Below, one piece after another: positions 44,601 through 53,151 of a DNA stretch of 64,000 nt. The stretch covers positions 18,533 to 82,532 of the forward strand of contig NZ_MUHF01000008.1 of NCBI RefSeq assembly GCF_002217435.1, written 5' to 3'. Source of the stretch: Flavobacterium reichenbachii (lineage in GTDB: Bacteria; Bacteroidota; Bacteroidia; Flavobacteriales; Flavobacteriaceae). Within the stretch, counting starts at the first letter, position 1, and each line of letters starts with the position of its first letter. The position numbers and the translations under genes are program-made. The notes under the pieces are model-generated. The model saw only the letters and a list, made by a program, of their open reading frames with translations, made no database searches and was not told the DNA's origin.

Positions 44601-45203
44601 ATTAATAATTAAGCTGTCTGTAACTGTTACTTCTAATTTTTTGTATCCCAAATACTCAAAAATTAAAACGTCTCCTTTTTTGGCCATGATCTCATAAGAA
44701 CCATCAAAGTTGGTAATCGCACCGTCTTTGGTACCTTTTACCCAAACGGTAGCCCCAATTAAAAATTCCTTTTTAACGTTTGTTACTACCCCTTTAATTT
44801 TAACTCTTTCTTCTGTAAGAGAAGATTTAATTGTTTTTGCTTTTTGGGTTAATGCAATAACAATCAATTTATTATTTACCAATTCGGCTTTATAATCATC
44901 GCCGATTAGTTCTTTTATAACATTCATTATATCAGCATTATTTACTGATATGTTTACTCGTCTCTGCGCATCGAAAACGTCATCACTGTAAAAAAACTCG
45001 ACATTCGTTTTTTTCGTAATTGTTTTTAACACATTCGATACAGACTGGTTTTTCGCATTTATGCTTACTTTTTGGGAATAAGCAAATGCAACTATGTTAA
45101 AAAGAAAGATGGTTAATATTAGGGATTTCTTCATAATGTCAAGAAATTTATCCCAAAGAGCGGATTTTACCCCACAATCTTTTGCGGATAGTTTTTTTTT
45201 CAT
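41622..45203 (-). CDS. SusC/RagA-family TonB-dependent transporter with STN domain
   Basis: The 1193-aa protein starts with a long N-region and signal peptide (a second start at 45134, MKKSLILTIFLF, is plausible). An STN domain follows (about residues 55-115; 'NVEFFYSDDVF'), then a carboxypeptidase-like beta domain, a TonB plug ('TGYQKIDRERSTGSFVAI', 'LDGTPTELDIRTI', 'GARAANGVMVIDTKKG') and a 22-strand type barrel. The STN domain contacts the FecR anti-sigma factor encoded upstream, so substrate binding would switch on the locus through the FecI sigma factor. Confidence 0.93.
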   Translation of the reverse strand: MKKKLSAKDCGVKSALWDKFLDIMKKSLILTIFLFNIVAFAYSQKVSINAKNQSVSNVLKTITKKTNVEFFYSDDVFDAQRRVNISVNNADIMNVIKELIGDDYKAELVNNKLIVIALTQKAKTIKSSLTEERVKIKGVVTNVKKEFLIGATVWVKGTKDGAITNFDGSYEIMAKKGDVLIFEYLGYKKLEVTVTDSLIINPILLEDVSKLDEVKIVSTGYQKIDRERSTGSFVAITAKDLEKVPVNNVLHRLEGQVAGLQLNILDSDNTFVYGTTYGDGQGRNSYNVAIRGKSTLETNAMPLIVLDGTPTELDIRTINPNDIEKITFLKDAASASIYGARAANGVMVIDTKKGKQGKTRINFSQNYGFSNKPSLSKLPLMNSSQVLNLEQEFVDKNLVSDPASISYMLTTPVSQGMDLMFQYKRGDITEAQKNAGLDVLRNRNTYGQAEKYLLQAATTQNYNLSFSGAENDYSYFMSGSYSKEETQAKGNSGQRLTLLSNQDFKLFNYLKMSTSLRGSIFKYADNGLGIKPLGISANTLLPYDQIVGDDGNSVNYYQRYYSAQTIPLEQAGYLPWTYNYIDELKNSDKSSNELNFGATISATAPILKGLDAVGTYSIEDSRTSNDNMYNQDTFFARDRINSTTSINNNGDLVNAIPKGGIYQNNEFGTSSYTVRGQLNYDGIIGQDHLINAMGGIEARETRESQDSRTLFGYNPKTQTSVDIPSMNYIDVNGYNYTLQYGNDHKDVRRRFLSYYGNAGYTYKNKYTITGSARLDDYNNFGVDKRLRRTPLWSTGAKWNIKEESFLKESELFNSLSLRASYGYNGNINLDVFPFTNISLSNLDTFSQQPFAFITAPANPNLRWEKTAILNFGVDFSILNNRLGGTIEYYTKDSKDLIVDFPISPFYGVQNNSLKQNAATISGKGVDVSLNATILKSKDFTWDSGLVVSYNTSEVTDSRFQNFSQYLNGSGGTTPVKGYPLNSVFAFRSAGLDATGRTQVYDKSGNIVNSFTSLKEIDDMKYMGTNIPSYFGSFSHTFTYKKVSLYILATYKFDYVLFKPTYGGYVNRQGRFNQYDLNTDIDQRWRNPGDEATTSVPGIQGSTGLSYIRYINGEDQIFDGDHIRFRELSLKYDLKELIDRGSITGASVTFTARNLGFFWRKNKDGLDPDFLPYTGTNMKLPAMAIYSIGFNVNF

Positions 45204-45266
45204 ACTTTTAAATGTTTTGGTTGGTTAATAGATTTTAGACTCTCTTGTCGACTGAACAAATACTCG

Positions 45267-45292
45267 CCGGGAAATACGCCAATATTTTCCGG
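45267..45292 (-). promoter_or_regulatory. Intercistronic hairpin between fecR and susC-like genes
   Basis: Stem CCGGGAAATA / TATTTTCCGG (one mismatch) with a 6-base loop, right after the fecR stop. On the minus strand the A run precedes the hairpin and no T run follows, so it is not a standard terminator for fecR; a role in separating fecR and susC message levels is possible. Confidence 0.45.
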
Positions 45293-45298
45293 TTTTTT

Positions 45299-46501
45299 TT
45301 ACTTAATTAAGGTTACTTCATACGTCTGGTTTACTTGGGTTATTTTATATTTAATATTGGATGTTTTAGTGATAATATCGAGCAGTCGATCTATTGGTTC
45401 TTCTTTGAGCACAATACCCGTAAACTTAATCTGCTCTAAAGATTTGTTCTCAAACTTTACATTAAAATTGTACCATCTCGACATTTTGGTCAGAATGCTT
45501 TTTAGGTCTTCATTTTCAAAATAAAACTTGCCGTCTTTCCAAGCTGTGTAAACAGACGGATCAACTTCTGCCACTTCTACACCTTGCTTTTTATGATATA
45601 TTCTCCCTTGCTGTCCCGGTTTTAAAACAACAGTATTTTTATCTGAGGCATTTGCAGTTTCAGAAACGCTAACTTTTCCTTCGGCCAGAGTCGCTGCAAA
45701 TACTTGATCTTCTATATACGAACTAATGTTAAAATGGGTTCCTAACACGGTTACATTACCTGATTTTGTTTTGACGGTAAATGGACTATGCGGATTTTTT
45801 GCTACTTCAAAATAAGCTTCTCCTTCTAAAACAACCGTTCTTTTGTTTCCGCTAAATTCTACTGGATATCGCAAAGATGATTTTGAGTTTAACCAAACTT
45901 TTGTTCCGTCAGAAAGATTTACGGCATAAATACCGCCAACAGGAACTATTAAAGTATTTTCTCCCGTTGAAGTACCTTGTAAATCTTTGGCATCATAAAC
46001 CAAAACTTTATTTACGTTGGAGATCACACCATTTTTAGAAACAATCTTTTCTTTTTTAGGTTCTAAGGAAACCACTGTGCCATCTGCCAAAACTAAAGTT
46101 GGATTATTGTATTTTGGAGAAATACTGCTTACTACAATTTCTTGTTTTTGATTTTCTTTATTATTTCTAAAAATAAAAGCAGCAGAAAGTCCTGCTAAGA
46201 CCAAAAAAACCGCTGCATATTTTAGCAGCTGTTTGTACCTGAATAAAGGAACAACAAGTGTATCTTTCTGATTGATCTTTTCTCTAATTTTTTCGAATGC
46301 AATATTGGTATTTATACCGCTGTAAAATGCTTCTTTTGATTTTAAGGTTTCGAAATTGATAACCTTTTGGTAATATTCCTGATTTTCGGACACAGAAAGC
46401 CATTCTTGCAAAAAAGCATTTTCTTCTATCGATAACTCTCCTACAAGCAATTCTTTCCTTATAAGATCAGCAACTATAAATTCTTTCTTTTCTGCAGCCA
46501 T
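45299..46501 (-). CDS. FecR-family anti-sigma factor
   Basis: The 400-aa protein has a cytoplasmic N-terminal region that binds the sigma factor, one membrane helix (about residues 88-108, 'LLKYAAVFLVLAGLSAAFIF'), a periplasmic FecR domain ('GGIYAVNLSDGTKVWLNS', 'VVLEGEAYFEVAKNP') and a C-terminal DUF4974-like domain ('KILTKMSRWYNFNV', 'GIVLKEEPIDRLL'). It relays substrate binding by the STN-containing SusC transporter to FecI. The order fecI-fecR-susC-susD on one strand is canonical for Bacteroidetes. Confidence 0.92.
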   Translation of the reverse strand: MAAEKKEFIVADLIRKELLVGELSIEENAFLQEWLSVSENQEYYQKVINFETLKSKEAFYSGINTNIAFEKIREKINQKDTLVVPLFRYKQLLKYAAVFLVLAGLSAAFIFRNNKENQKQEIVVSSISPKYNNPTLVLADGTVVSLEPKKEKIVSKNGVISNVNKVLVYDAKDLQGTSTGENTLIVPVGGIYAVNLSDGTKVWLNSKSSLRYPVEFSGNKRTVVLEGEAYFEVAKNPHSPFTVKTKSGNVTVLGTHFNISSYIEDQVFAATLAEGKVSVSETANASDKNTVVLKPGQQGRIYHKKQGVEVAEVDPSVYTAWKDGKFYFENEDLKSILTKMSRWYNFNVKFENKSLEQIKFTGIVLKEEPIDRLLDIITKTSNIKYKITQVNQTYEVTLIK

Positions 46502-46600
46502 ATTTTTGATATTAAGTATCGGTTATTAACACTTTAAGTAAATGTTATATAACTAAGAGTACGAAACATTAAAAATGGGTGGAAAGATTTTTGAAAAATT

Positions 46601-47107
46601 TTAAAGAAAAAGCAAAATAAATAAAAGTTCAGAGTGATTCTTAAGTTTTTCCTTTAATAATTCTATAGCGCGGGCACGCTGTGACTTGACCGTATTTACA
46701 GAAATAGCAAGCTGTTCGGCGATATCTTTGTATTTCATTCCCTCTAAACAAGAAAGTTCAAAAACTTCTTTACATTTTTCCGGCAGAGAATTTAAAGCTT
46801 CAATTAAGACAGAATATACTTCTTCTTCCAAAATATTAAAATCAAATTCTAATACCTCTTCAGAAATGGACTCATCAAGCTTAACGTTTTTTTGTTTCTG
46901 TTTTAATGCGCTTACAGAACCATTTTTTACCATTGTATACAAATAGGATTTGACATCGTTTACTTTTTCAAATTTTAAACGATTCTCCCATAACTGCAGC
47001 ATAACATTTTCTACCACTTCTTCTGCAGCAAAATTATCCTTCAAATAGTTAAAACTATAGCTTACGAGTCTTGGATATAAGGAATAAAAAAGTTCCTTAT
47101 AGTACAC
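46601..47107 (-). CDS. ECF RNA polymerase sigma factor, FecI-like
   Basis: The 168-aa frame has sigma region 2 ('LYPRLVSYSFNYLKDNFAAE', 'VMLQLWENR') and region 4 ('LPEKCKEVFELSCLEGMKYK', 'SVNTVKSQRARAIELL'). The frame shown starts with GTG at 47107, but the open frame extends upstream to about 47154 ('KHREINPDQENIKIDE') without an ATG, and that upstream segment looks like genuine sigma N-terminal sequence. The true start is therefore uncertain, GTG or another non-ATG codon. It should activate the susCD locus when released by FecR. Confidence 0.88.
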   Translation of the reverse strand: MYYKELFYSLYPRLVSYSFNYLKDNFAAEEVVENVMLQLWENRLKFEKVNDVKSYLYTMVKNGSVSALKQKQKNVKLDESISEEVLEFDFNILEEEVYSVLIEALNSLPEKCKEVFELSCLEGMKYKDIAEQLAISVNTVKSQRARAIELLKEKLKNHSELLFILLFL

Positions 47108-47164
47108 TTCATCGATTTTAATATTTTCTTGATCCGGATTAATTTCTCTATGCTTTTATATGCA

Positions 47165-47172
47165 CAAATATA
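47165..47172 (-). promoter_or_regulatory. Bacteroidetes -7 element for fecI
   Basis: On the minus strand it reads TATATTTG, a full match to TAnnTTTG, 58 bases before the GTG start of the sigma gene. It sets the message start near 47158 and so limits how far upstream translation can begin. Confidence 0.55.
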
Positions 47173-47650
47173 ATTTTTAAATGAATAAAACTGTAATATC
47201 AGAACACAATTAGCATTAAATATCTAATATCATTAAAAAAAATGTAGGAAATAAACACTTTTTAGGAATTTATCCCAATGAATAATTATAAATCAAGGTC
47301 ATTAAAAAATAATATGCTGCAGCGGGTATCTTATGAAGCACTATTAGAGGTATACTCTAAAATTATTTAAGTAAATATTTCTCTTATGATATTTTAACAT
47401 TAATAACTTCTAAGAATAAGCAAGTTATAGCTTGCATTATTAGGTCTTAAAATGTTAAAATTTAGTTAAAGCAAAGTTATCGCTAAAAACACTTAAACAA
47501 TAAACAAAATACTGATTTATAGCAATTTAAAACTTTAAAAAGTAAGTTTTACTTTAAGTAAATCTGCTCTTATTTATAAATTAATTATTATAAATGTAAA
47601 AAAAATACTATTACTAAATCATAAATAACTATTTTTACACAGTCTAAATA

Positions 47651-47670
47651 AGAATAGTATTCATTATTCT
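47651..47670. promoter_or_regulatory. Candidate Fur-like operator before the TonB receptor gene
   Basis: AGAATAGTATTCATTATTCT has perfect 6-base arms (AGAATA / TATTCT) and an inner palindrome GAATAGTATTC. It lies 27 bases before the receptor start. Heme uptake operons are usually iron-repressed through Fur, whose sites are AT-rich palindromes of about 19 bases; this assignment is an inference. The rest of the 47108-47697 gap is very AT-rich and shows no gene. Confidence 0.35.
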
Positions 47671-47697
47671 GTATAGAAAATTTACAATAAATAATTA

Positions 47698-50085
47698 ATG
47701 AAAAATATAAGCTTTCCGCTGCCGATCACAAAAGCAATGATTACAATTTTGGTTTTAATACACGCTAACTTAATTCAAGCTCAAAATAAAACAGTTATAA
47801 GTGGAGTAATCAATAGTTCCGGCAGACCAATACCAAAAGCCGTAATTACATTGGAGCCTTCTGGTAAAACTATACTTTCTGATGATCAAGGCTTTTTCTC
47901 ATTTTCTGGAATATCCAACGGAAGTTATACGATCAGAATTACGAATATGGGTTTTAAAGAATACATACAAGAAATCAGTTTAAACGGGCATTCACTGCAG
48001 CCGCTGCGTATTGAAATGGAACCCGGCATTGACCTGAAGGAAGTCAATGTAACCAGCCGCATTACAAAAAGCAATCCCGAAAACCTCGTTAATGCGCAGT
48101 ACAGCGCAATGCCTGTCACTATTATAGACCGAAGAACTATAGAACTTATGGGCAGCCGCAGACTGGACGAAATATTAAAAGAACAAACCGGAATAGCCAT
48201 CGTGAACAACATTGGCGGAGGCGCAAGATCTGTTGGAGTTCAAATGCAGGGTTTTGGCAGTGAATACATTATGGTGCTGATAGACGGCCAGCCTATGGTA
48301 GGAAGAAACAATGGAAATTTTGATTTATCGAGAATCAGCGTTTCTAATATTGAACGAATAGAGATTATAAAAGGTGCCTCTTCCAGCCTTTACGGAAGCG
48401 AAGCTCTTGGAGGAACAATTAATATTATTACGCGTCACGGCGTGGTAGATCCGCAGATGCAGGCAACTCTCAATTATGGTTCATTAAATATAATTGATGC
48501 CACTGTAGAAGGAGAAACTCCTTTTTTACAAAATAAAGGAACTGCCAATATTGCCGCAAATTATTACAGAACAGACGGCTTTAATACCAATTCAAAATAC
48601 ATTCAAGGTACAACTTCACCTCCTTACGACAATTACAGCCTGCAGGGACGTTCTCGTTATCAGGTAAGTGAAAATAGTTTTTTGGCGTTAAGCGGCCGTT
48701 ACGGACTCAGACGTTCGTTTATGCAGAAAGATTTTGGGCTCGGTCACATATCCGGCGATCATCAGGACGAACAGGATCTTAATCTTTCTGTTTCTTTTGA
48801 TCATCGTTTCAGCAGTAATTTAAGAAGTATTACCCGATACTATTTAACGCATTATTCGGCAGATATGAGTGTGGCATGGCAGCAAAATAATAGTGCTGTG
48901 AGTCAGGATGTTTTTAAACAAACATTGCATCGCGCTGAACAGCAGTTTTCATACAGCAGCAATAATTCCTATCAGCTTGTTGGTGGTTTTGGAGGCAGTA
49001 TCGAGAATATGAACGATGATGCGTTGACCGGAGCAAACTCATTAGAAACACTATTCTCTTATGTTCAGGGAGAATGGACACCTTTTAAGAAAATAAAAGC
49101 GGTCGGCGGTTTACGATACGATTATACTAATAATTTTGGAGGAAGATTGAATCCAAGTTTTGGACTGCAGTATTTTATTACTCCAAAAATAACCTTTAAA
49201 ACAGGAATAGGAACCGGTTTTAAAGCACCAGACTTCAAAACAAATTATCTTGTTTTTTATAATTCTAATGGAAATTATCTCGTAATCGGAAACGCTGTTT
49301 TGGCTCCCACGCTCCAACAGCTTCAGCAAGACGGACAAATAAGTGAAATCAGGCAGTACGTATTAAATCAGACGGCAGGAAACCTGCAGGCTGAGAAAAG
49401 CACTTCGTACAATGCGGGATTAATTTATGAGCCTTCTAAATCTTTAAAAATAGAAGGAAATGCTTTTTATCATAAAATAACCAATCAGATAAACAGCATA
49501 CAAGTTGCTACGGGTGCGGGTAACAGAATTATTTATACGTACCAAAACCTGCCTGAAGCGGTAAACAAAGGTTTTGAGCTTGCCATAAAATTAAGTCCGC
49601 TCAAGAATCTGGAAATAAGTGCAGGTTATCAATATTTAATTGCTCAGGATCTCAGCGTTAAAGACAGCATCAGAGCAGGAAAATGGCCTTACAACCAAAA
49701 CATACACGATCCTGCAACGGGAAATTCGTATAAACCCCGCCCTTCTGATTATTGGGGAATCGAAAACCGTTCTCGTCATATGGCCAATGCATCGATCTTT
49801 TACCGCCATGATCCTTGGAAAATCAACGCAAATGTCAGGGTGAATTTTAGAGGAAAATATCCGTTTGGAGATCGCAACGGAAACCAGTTTATAGACAAAT
49901 ACGACATTTTTGTCAAGGATTACGTTCTCACAAATGCCAGCATCGAAAAACAGATTTTAAAAGATCATCTCACCATTCGGTTTACCGCCGACAATATTTT
50001 TAATTACACCGATCCCTTAATGCCGGGACAGCCGGGAAGAATTCTCCTTGCAGGGGTAAGTTATCGTTTCTTTAAAAATAAATAG
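47698..50085 (+). CDS. TonB-dependent outer-membrane receptor, HmuR-like
   Basis: The 795-aa protein has a signal peptide (to about residue 29, 'LIQAQ'), a carboxypeptidase-regulatory-like domain (about residues 33-110), a TonB plug (about residues 125-245; 'LDEILKEQTGIAIV', 'MVLIDGQPMVGRNNG', 'IKGASSSLYGSEALGGTINI') and a 22-strand barrel. 'GTGFKAPDFK' corresponds to the FRAP-type box of heme receptors, though a canonical NPNL-type motif was not found. Because two or three HmuY-like lipoproteins follow directly, heme or a related porphyrin is the most likely ligand. Confidence 0.88.
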   Translation: MKNISFPLPITKAMITILVLIHANLIQAQNKTVISGVINSSGRPIPKAVITLEPSGKTILSDDQGFFSFSGISNGSYTIRITNMGFKEYIQEISLNGHSLQPLRIEMEPGIDLKEVNVTSRITKSNPENLVNAQYSAMPVTIIDRRTIELMGSRRLDEILKEQTGIAIVNNIGGGARSVGVQMQGFGSEYIMVLIDGQPMVGRNNGNFDLSRISVSNIERIEIIKGASSSLYGSEALGGTINIITRHGVVDPQMQATLNYGSLNIIDATVEGETPFLQNKGTANIAANYYRTDGFNTNSKYIQGTTSPPYDNYSLQGRSRYQVSENSFLALSGRYGLRRSFMQKDFGLGHISGDHQDEQDLNLSVSFDHRFSSNLRSITRYYLTHYSADMSVAWQQNNSAVSQDVFKQTLHRAEQQFSYSSNNSYQLVGGFGGSIENMNDDALTGANSLETLFSYVQGEWTPFKKIKAVGGLRYDYTNNFGGRLNPSFGLQYFITPKITFKTGIGTGFKAPDFKTNYLVFYNSNGNYLVIGNAVLAPTLQQLQQDGQISEIRQYVLNQTAGNLQAEKSTSYNAGLIYEPSKSLKIEGNAFYHKITNQINSIQVATGAGNRIIYTYQNLPEAVNKGFELAIKLSPLKNLEISAGYQYLIAQDLSVKDSIRAGKWPYNQNIHDPATGNSYKPRPSDYWGIENRSRHMANASIFYRHDPWKINANVRVNFRGKYPFGDRNGNQFIDKYDIFVKDYVLTNASIEKQILKDHLTIRFTADNIFNYTDPLMPGQPGRILLAGVSYRFFKNK

Positions 50086-50111
50086 AAAATTTAAAAACTA
50101 AATAGTACCAA

Positions 50112-50831
50112 ATGACAACAATTCAAACCATTAGAAAAAGCTCTATACTCCTACTTACATTGGCTGTGATGAGCTTTATTTCCTGCAGCAGTAATGAAGA
50201 AGATACAGCAGCCTCGCTTACAGACGGAAAAAGTAATGTTATTACAGATCTTGCGGGAGATACAGGAGCTTCTATGGGAAGCGGAACTGACGGAAAAGAG
50301 CAAAGAAGCTTTCATACTTTTTTATTTCGCTTCAGCGATCAAAAACAATTCTGGCTGCACACAAAAGCAGATTCTCTCCAATACATGAAAACAACCGACT
50401 GGGATCTTGCTTTTACGGGACCGTATAACAGTGAGGTTTTTGTAAACAATGCCAAATACCAATACAATCCAGGTTATGGCGGTCCAGCAGAAACTACGGC
50501 TGTTATACTCTTAAAAGAAGCCTATAAAAATGTAACACAGGCTCCTTCTGATGCTGATTTTAATACCAGCGAAATAACCAAAATTGGATGGTCCTCTTCT
50601 GAAAGTTCTGCCGGCTGGTTTTATTATAGTTTAAGCAGTCACATCATGCAGGCTATTCCGGATCGCACGTATGCTATACGACTTCCAAGTGGAAAATATG
50701 CCAAGTTACAGCTTGTAAATGCTTATAAAGGAAATCCTCCGGCGGTTACAGATCTTAACTGGCCTGCTCCCTATTTTACCTTTAGATATTTTGTACAAAC
50801 TGACGGAACTAAAAATTTAAGCACAAACTAA
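50112..50831 (+). CDS. hmuY: HmuY-family lipoprotein (heme-binding)
   Basis: The 239-aa protein is a lipoprotein (Cys25 in 'MSFISCSSN'). The HmuY fold markers are 'TTDWDLAFTGPYNSEVFVN', 'AGWFYYSLSSHIMQ' and 'RTYAIRLPSGKYAKLQLVN'. HmuY proteins take heme from host or environmental hemoproteins and pass it to HmuR. It lies 26 bases after the receptor gene. The axial heme ligands (His or Met) were not assigned from sequence alone. Confidence 0.85.
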   Translation: MTTIQTIRKSSILLLTLAVMSFISCSSNEEDTAASLTDGKSNVITDLAGDTGASMGSGTDGKEQRSFHTFLFRFSDQKQFWLHTKADSLQYMKTTDWDLAFTGPYNSEVFVNNAKYQYNPGYGGPAETTAVILLKEAYKNVTQAPSDADFNTSEITKIGWSSSESSAGWFYYSLSSHIMQAIPDRTYAIRLPSGKYAKLQLVNAYKGNPPAVTDLNWPAPYFTFRYFVQTDGTKNLSTN

Positions 50832-50840
50832 TACTGCACT

Positions 50841-51644
50841 ATGAAAAAAATGAAAGCCCTAATGAATAAAATACCCTCTGGAATAATGATGGTGTTTTTT
50901 ATCGCTGCACTATCTACAGCATGTTCTTCTGATGAAAAAACTGCCGAAGAAAATGGAAGCGAAGAAAATCCAGGTACCGAAATACCAGATCCAAATCTTT
51001 ATAATAAAGTTATTCATGTAAAAAATTATCAGGGAAGTACTTCAGATGCAAATCCAACCGCTCCTTCAGCAACATTATATTACAGTCTTGAAGAAAATAA
51101 AGCGGTAGAGGGTTCTTATAAAAAAACTAAAAAATGGGATTTAGCTTTTGGCGGACTTTATGCAAGTTTCTTATCGGGAAATAACAGCAGTAATATGCAG
51201 AATAACGGTTACTTGGGAGGCGGCGCTGGCGGTATTACGATTGTTGCTAAACATTTTAATGATGTAGTCGATGTTCCTGCTGACAGTGAGTTTAAAACGG
51301 GTATCGACCTTATTGGAACAGATGACGCGGGTTCTTTTGGCAACGGAATCGGATGGTATTTATACGATTTTGGAGGTGAAGTGGTAACCGATGGAACTAA
51401 TCCGCAGAAAGCTCACGTGGCTTATGCGCTTGGAGAGCCTCTTAAAATTAACAACGGAACTGTTATTCCGGCCAGAACTATTATTCTTAAAACCGCAAAC
51501 GGAAATTATGCTAAAATTAAAATGATTTCTGTTTACAAAGATATTTATACTCCGGCAGAATGGTTTAAAGATACCCCACATATGTACTACACTTTTGATT
51601 ACGTGATGGTTCCAAGCGGAAGTACCAAATTTGAAATTAAATAA
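50841..51644 (+). CDS. Second HmuY-family lipoprotein
   Basis: The 267-aa protein is a lipoprotein (Cys28 in 'ALSTACSSD') with the HmuY pattern 'TKKWDLAFGGLYASFLSG', 'NGIGWYLYDFGG', 'RTIILKTANGNYAKIKMISV' and 'HMYYTFDYVM'. It is clearly related to, but diverged from, the preceding HmuY protein, and its gene starts 9 bases after it. Glycine-rich insertions ('YLGGGAGGI') are unusual. It may bind a different tetrapyrrole or act in series with the first protein (inference). Confidence 0.82.
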   Translation: MKKMKALMNKIPSGIMMVFFIAALSTACSSDEKTAEENGSEENPGTEIPDPNLYNKVIHVKNYQGSTSDANPTAPSATLYYSLEENKAVEGSYKKTKKWDLAFGGLYASFLSGNNSSNMQNNGYLGGGAGGITIVAKHFNDVVDVPADSEFKTGIDLIGTDDAGSFGNGIGWYLYDFGGEVVTDGTNPQKAHVAYALGEPLKINNGTVIPARTIILKTANGNYAKIKMISVYKDIYTPAEWFKDTPHMYYTFDYVMVPSGSTKFEIK

Positions 51645-51663
51645 CCAATCCAAATAATAATCA

Positions 51664-52398
51664 ATGAATACTAAAATCATTACATTAAAAACGCTTTTGT
51701 TTTTTACTGCTTTTGCATTCTTCGGTCTCTTAACTTCATGCGATAATGAAGAGGAAAGATGGACAGATGTAAAAGAAGATCCTGTTACAGAAATCATCAC
51801 CGATCTGGATGCCAGAAGAATTATATCTTTTAAAGTAACAAATCCCGGTGAAGCTCAGGCTATATACAGTGCTGTAAATAATCTTGAAAAAACAATTACT
51901 GTTTATCTGCCGTCTTATTATGAATATCAATATCTGGAAACAGCAATAGCACTTCCTGAAAAAACGACTATTTCTCCTGCAGCAACAGAGCTGATTCCTG
52001 TATTCAGCAAAACTCCTGTTACGTATACAACTAAAGCCGCAGACGGAACAACAGCAGTTTACACCGTCAAAATTGTGATACAACAGCCTAAAATAATTTT
52101 AAATGAATTATCGACTGCGACATCTACGTATACCGTTCAGGCAGGAGGTTCTATAACAGTGAAGGGAGAAAATTTTGTGCCGTCGTACGAAGTAACCAAA
52201 ATGTTTATTGTAGATGCACAGGGAAATAAGAAACTTCAAATGAAGCAATATAATGATGGACTTGATATTGCAAGTTTTTACATTACATACTCTTTTGGAG
52301 CTATTGATACAGGACTTCAAACCGATACTGATTATTGGATACTCATAGAAAGTTATAACCTGTCTGCTACTATGAAACTCCCTTTTAGAATAAGATAA
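51664..52398 (+). CDS. Lipoprotein with IPT/TIG-like domain
   Basis: The 244-aa protein is a lipoprotein (Cys26 in 'GLLTSCDNE'). A first domain of about 100 residues ends 'TYTTKAADGTTAVYTVKI', as in Bacteroidetes DUF5018-like surface lipoproteins. An IPT/TIG-like immunoglobulin-type domain follows ('TYTVQAGGSITVKGENFVPS'). A similar layout recurs in the product at 53392. Position inside the HmuRY operon suggests a surface accessory role in heme capture, but no specific function is known. Confidence 0.7.
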   Translation: MNTKIITLKTLLFFTAFAFFGLLTSCDNEEERWTDVKEDPVTEIITDLDARRIISFKVTNPGEAQAIYSAVNNLEKTITVYLPSYYEYQYLETAIALPEKTTISPAATELIPVFSKTPVTYTTKAADGTTAVYTVKIVIQQPKIILNELSTATSTYTVQAGGSITVKGENFVPSYEVTKMFIVDAQGNKKLQMKQYNDGLDIASFYITYSFGAIDTGLQTDTDYWILIESYNLSATMKLPFRIR

Positions 52399-52482
52399 TA
52401 AATAAAATTTAGAAAATATAAATGCCTGTATTGAATGTTGAGGTAATGAAAGAAGCCAACTAATCTATTAATATAAATAATT

Positions 52483-53151
52483 ATGAAAAAATTAATTTTA
52501 TCAATTGTAGCATTGGCTGCTATTTCACTTACATCTTGCAGCTCTGACGAACAAACTAACGATTTACAAGGGCAGGCTCAAGAACAACAAGTTTCAAATA
52601 ATACGCGTAAAGCAGCTTTAGCAGAATTATGCTCAGTTACCTCAACATCTATAACGGTAACAAGATGGCAGGCACCATCATCTGTCGATTCTAACTGGAC
52701 ACCAGTATCTGCCGCTATCGGCGGTGTTAATGTACAGTGGGAAGGTATTTATGGTGCTTCTATTCGTCCAACTGGCAACGCAGCACAATGGTATGTAGGT
52801 ACAATAGCTTTAAACAGCAGCTGTGATGAGTGGGATATCTGGAAAGCAAACATTCTGGTTAAAAATGCATCTGCAAATTTAGGAACCGCTCCAACAGATC
52901 CGTACAATGTATTAGGATATCATGGAACTATCTCAGGATCAAATTATGGATTAGGATATTATTCTTATGATATTTCTACACATATAATGACTCCGGCAAG
53001 AGCAATAGTAATCTGGAAAACATCTGGAACAAATTCTCAATCGGTTACTAGTCCTTCATCAGCTACAGAAGCTTATCTGGTTAAAGTAACGGCTGTTACT
53101 CCTGGAACTTCAAGCAGTACTATAAGCTATAATTGGACACAAGTATTGTAA
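52483..53151 (+). CDS. Lipoprotein, diverged HmuY-like
   Basis: The 222-aa protein is a lipoprotein (Cys19 in 'ISLTSCSSD'). I do not recognise it at first sight, but it aligns in outline with the HmuY proteins of the same operon. 'CDEWDIWKANILVKNAS' corresponds to 'TTDWDLAFTGPYNSEVF', and 'LGYYSYDISTHIMTPARAI' corresponds to 'WFYYSLSSHIMQAIPDRTY'. I infer a diverged HmuY relative. After it come 240 bases without a gene, so the operon may pause here. Confidence 0.6.
   Translation: MKKLILSIVALAAISLTSCSSDEQTNDLQGQAQEQQVSNNTRKAALAELCSVTSTSITVTRWQAPSSVDSNWTPVSAAIGGVNVQWEGIYGASIRPTGNAAQWYVGTIALNSSCDEWDIWKANILVKNASANLGTAPTDPYNVLGYHGTISGSNYGLGYYSYDISTHIMTPARAIVIWKTSGTNSQSVTSPSSATEAYLVKVTAVTPGTSSSTISYNWTQVL

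Noticed and set aside
45267-45299. Plus-strand rho-independent terminator (hairpin plus T run)
   Set aside because: No plus-strand transcript is expected here; the neighbouring genes are on the minus strand, so I list it as an intercistronic hairpin instead.
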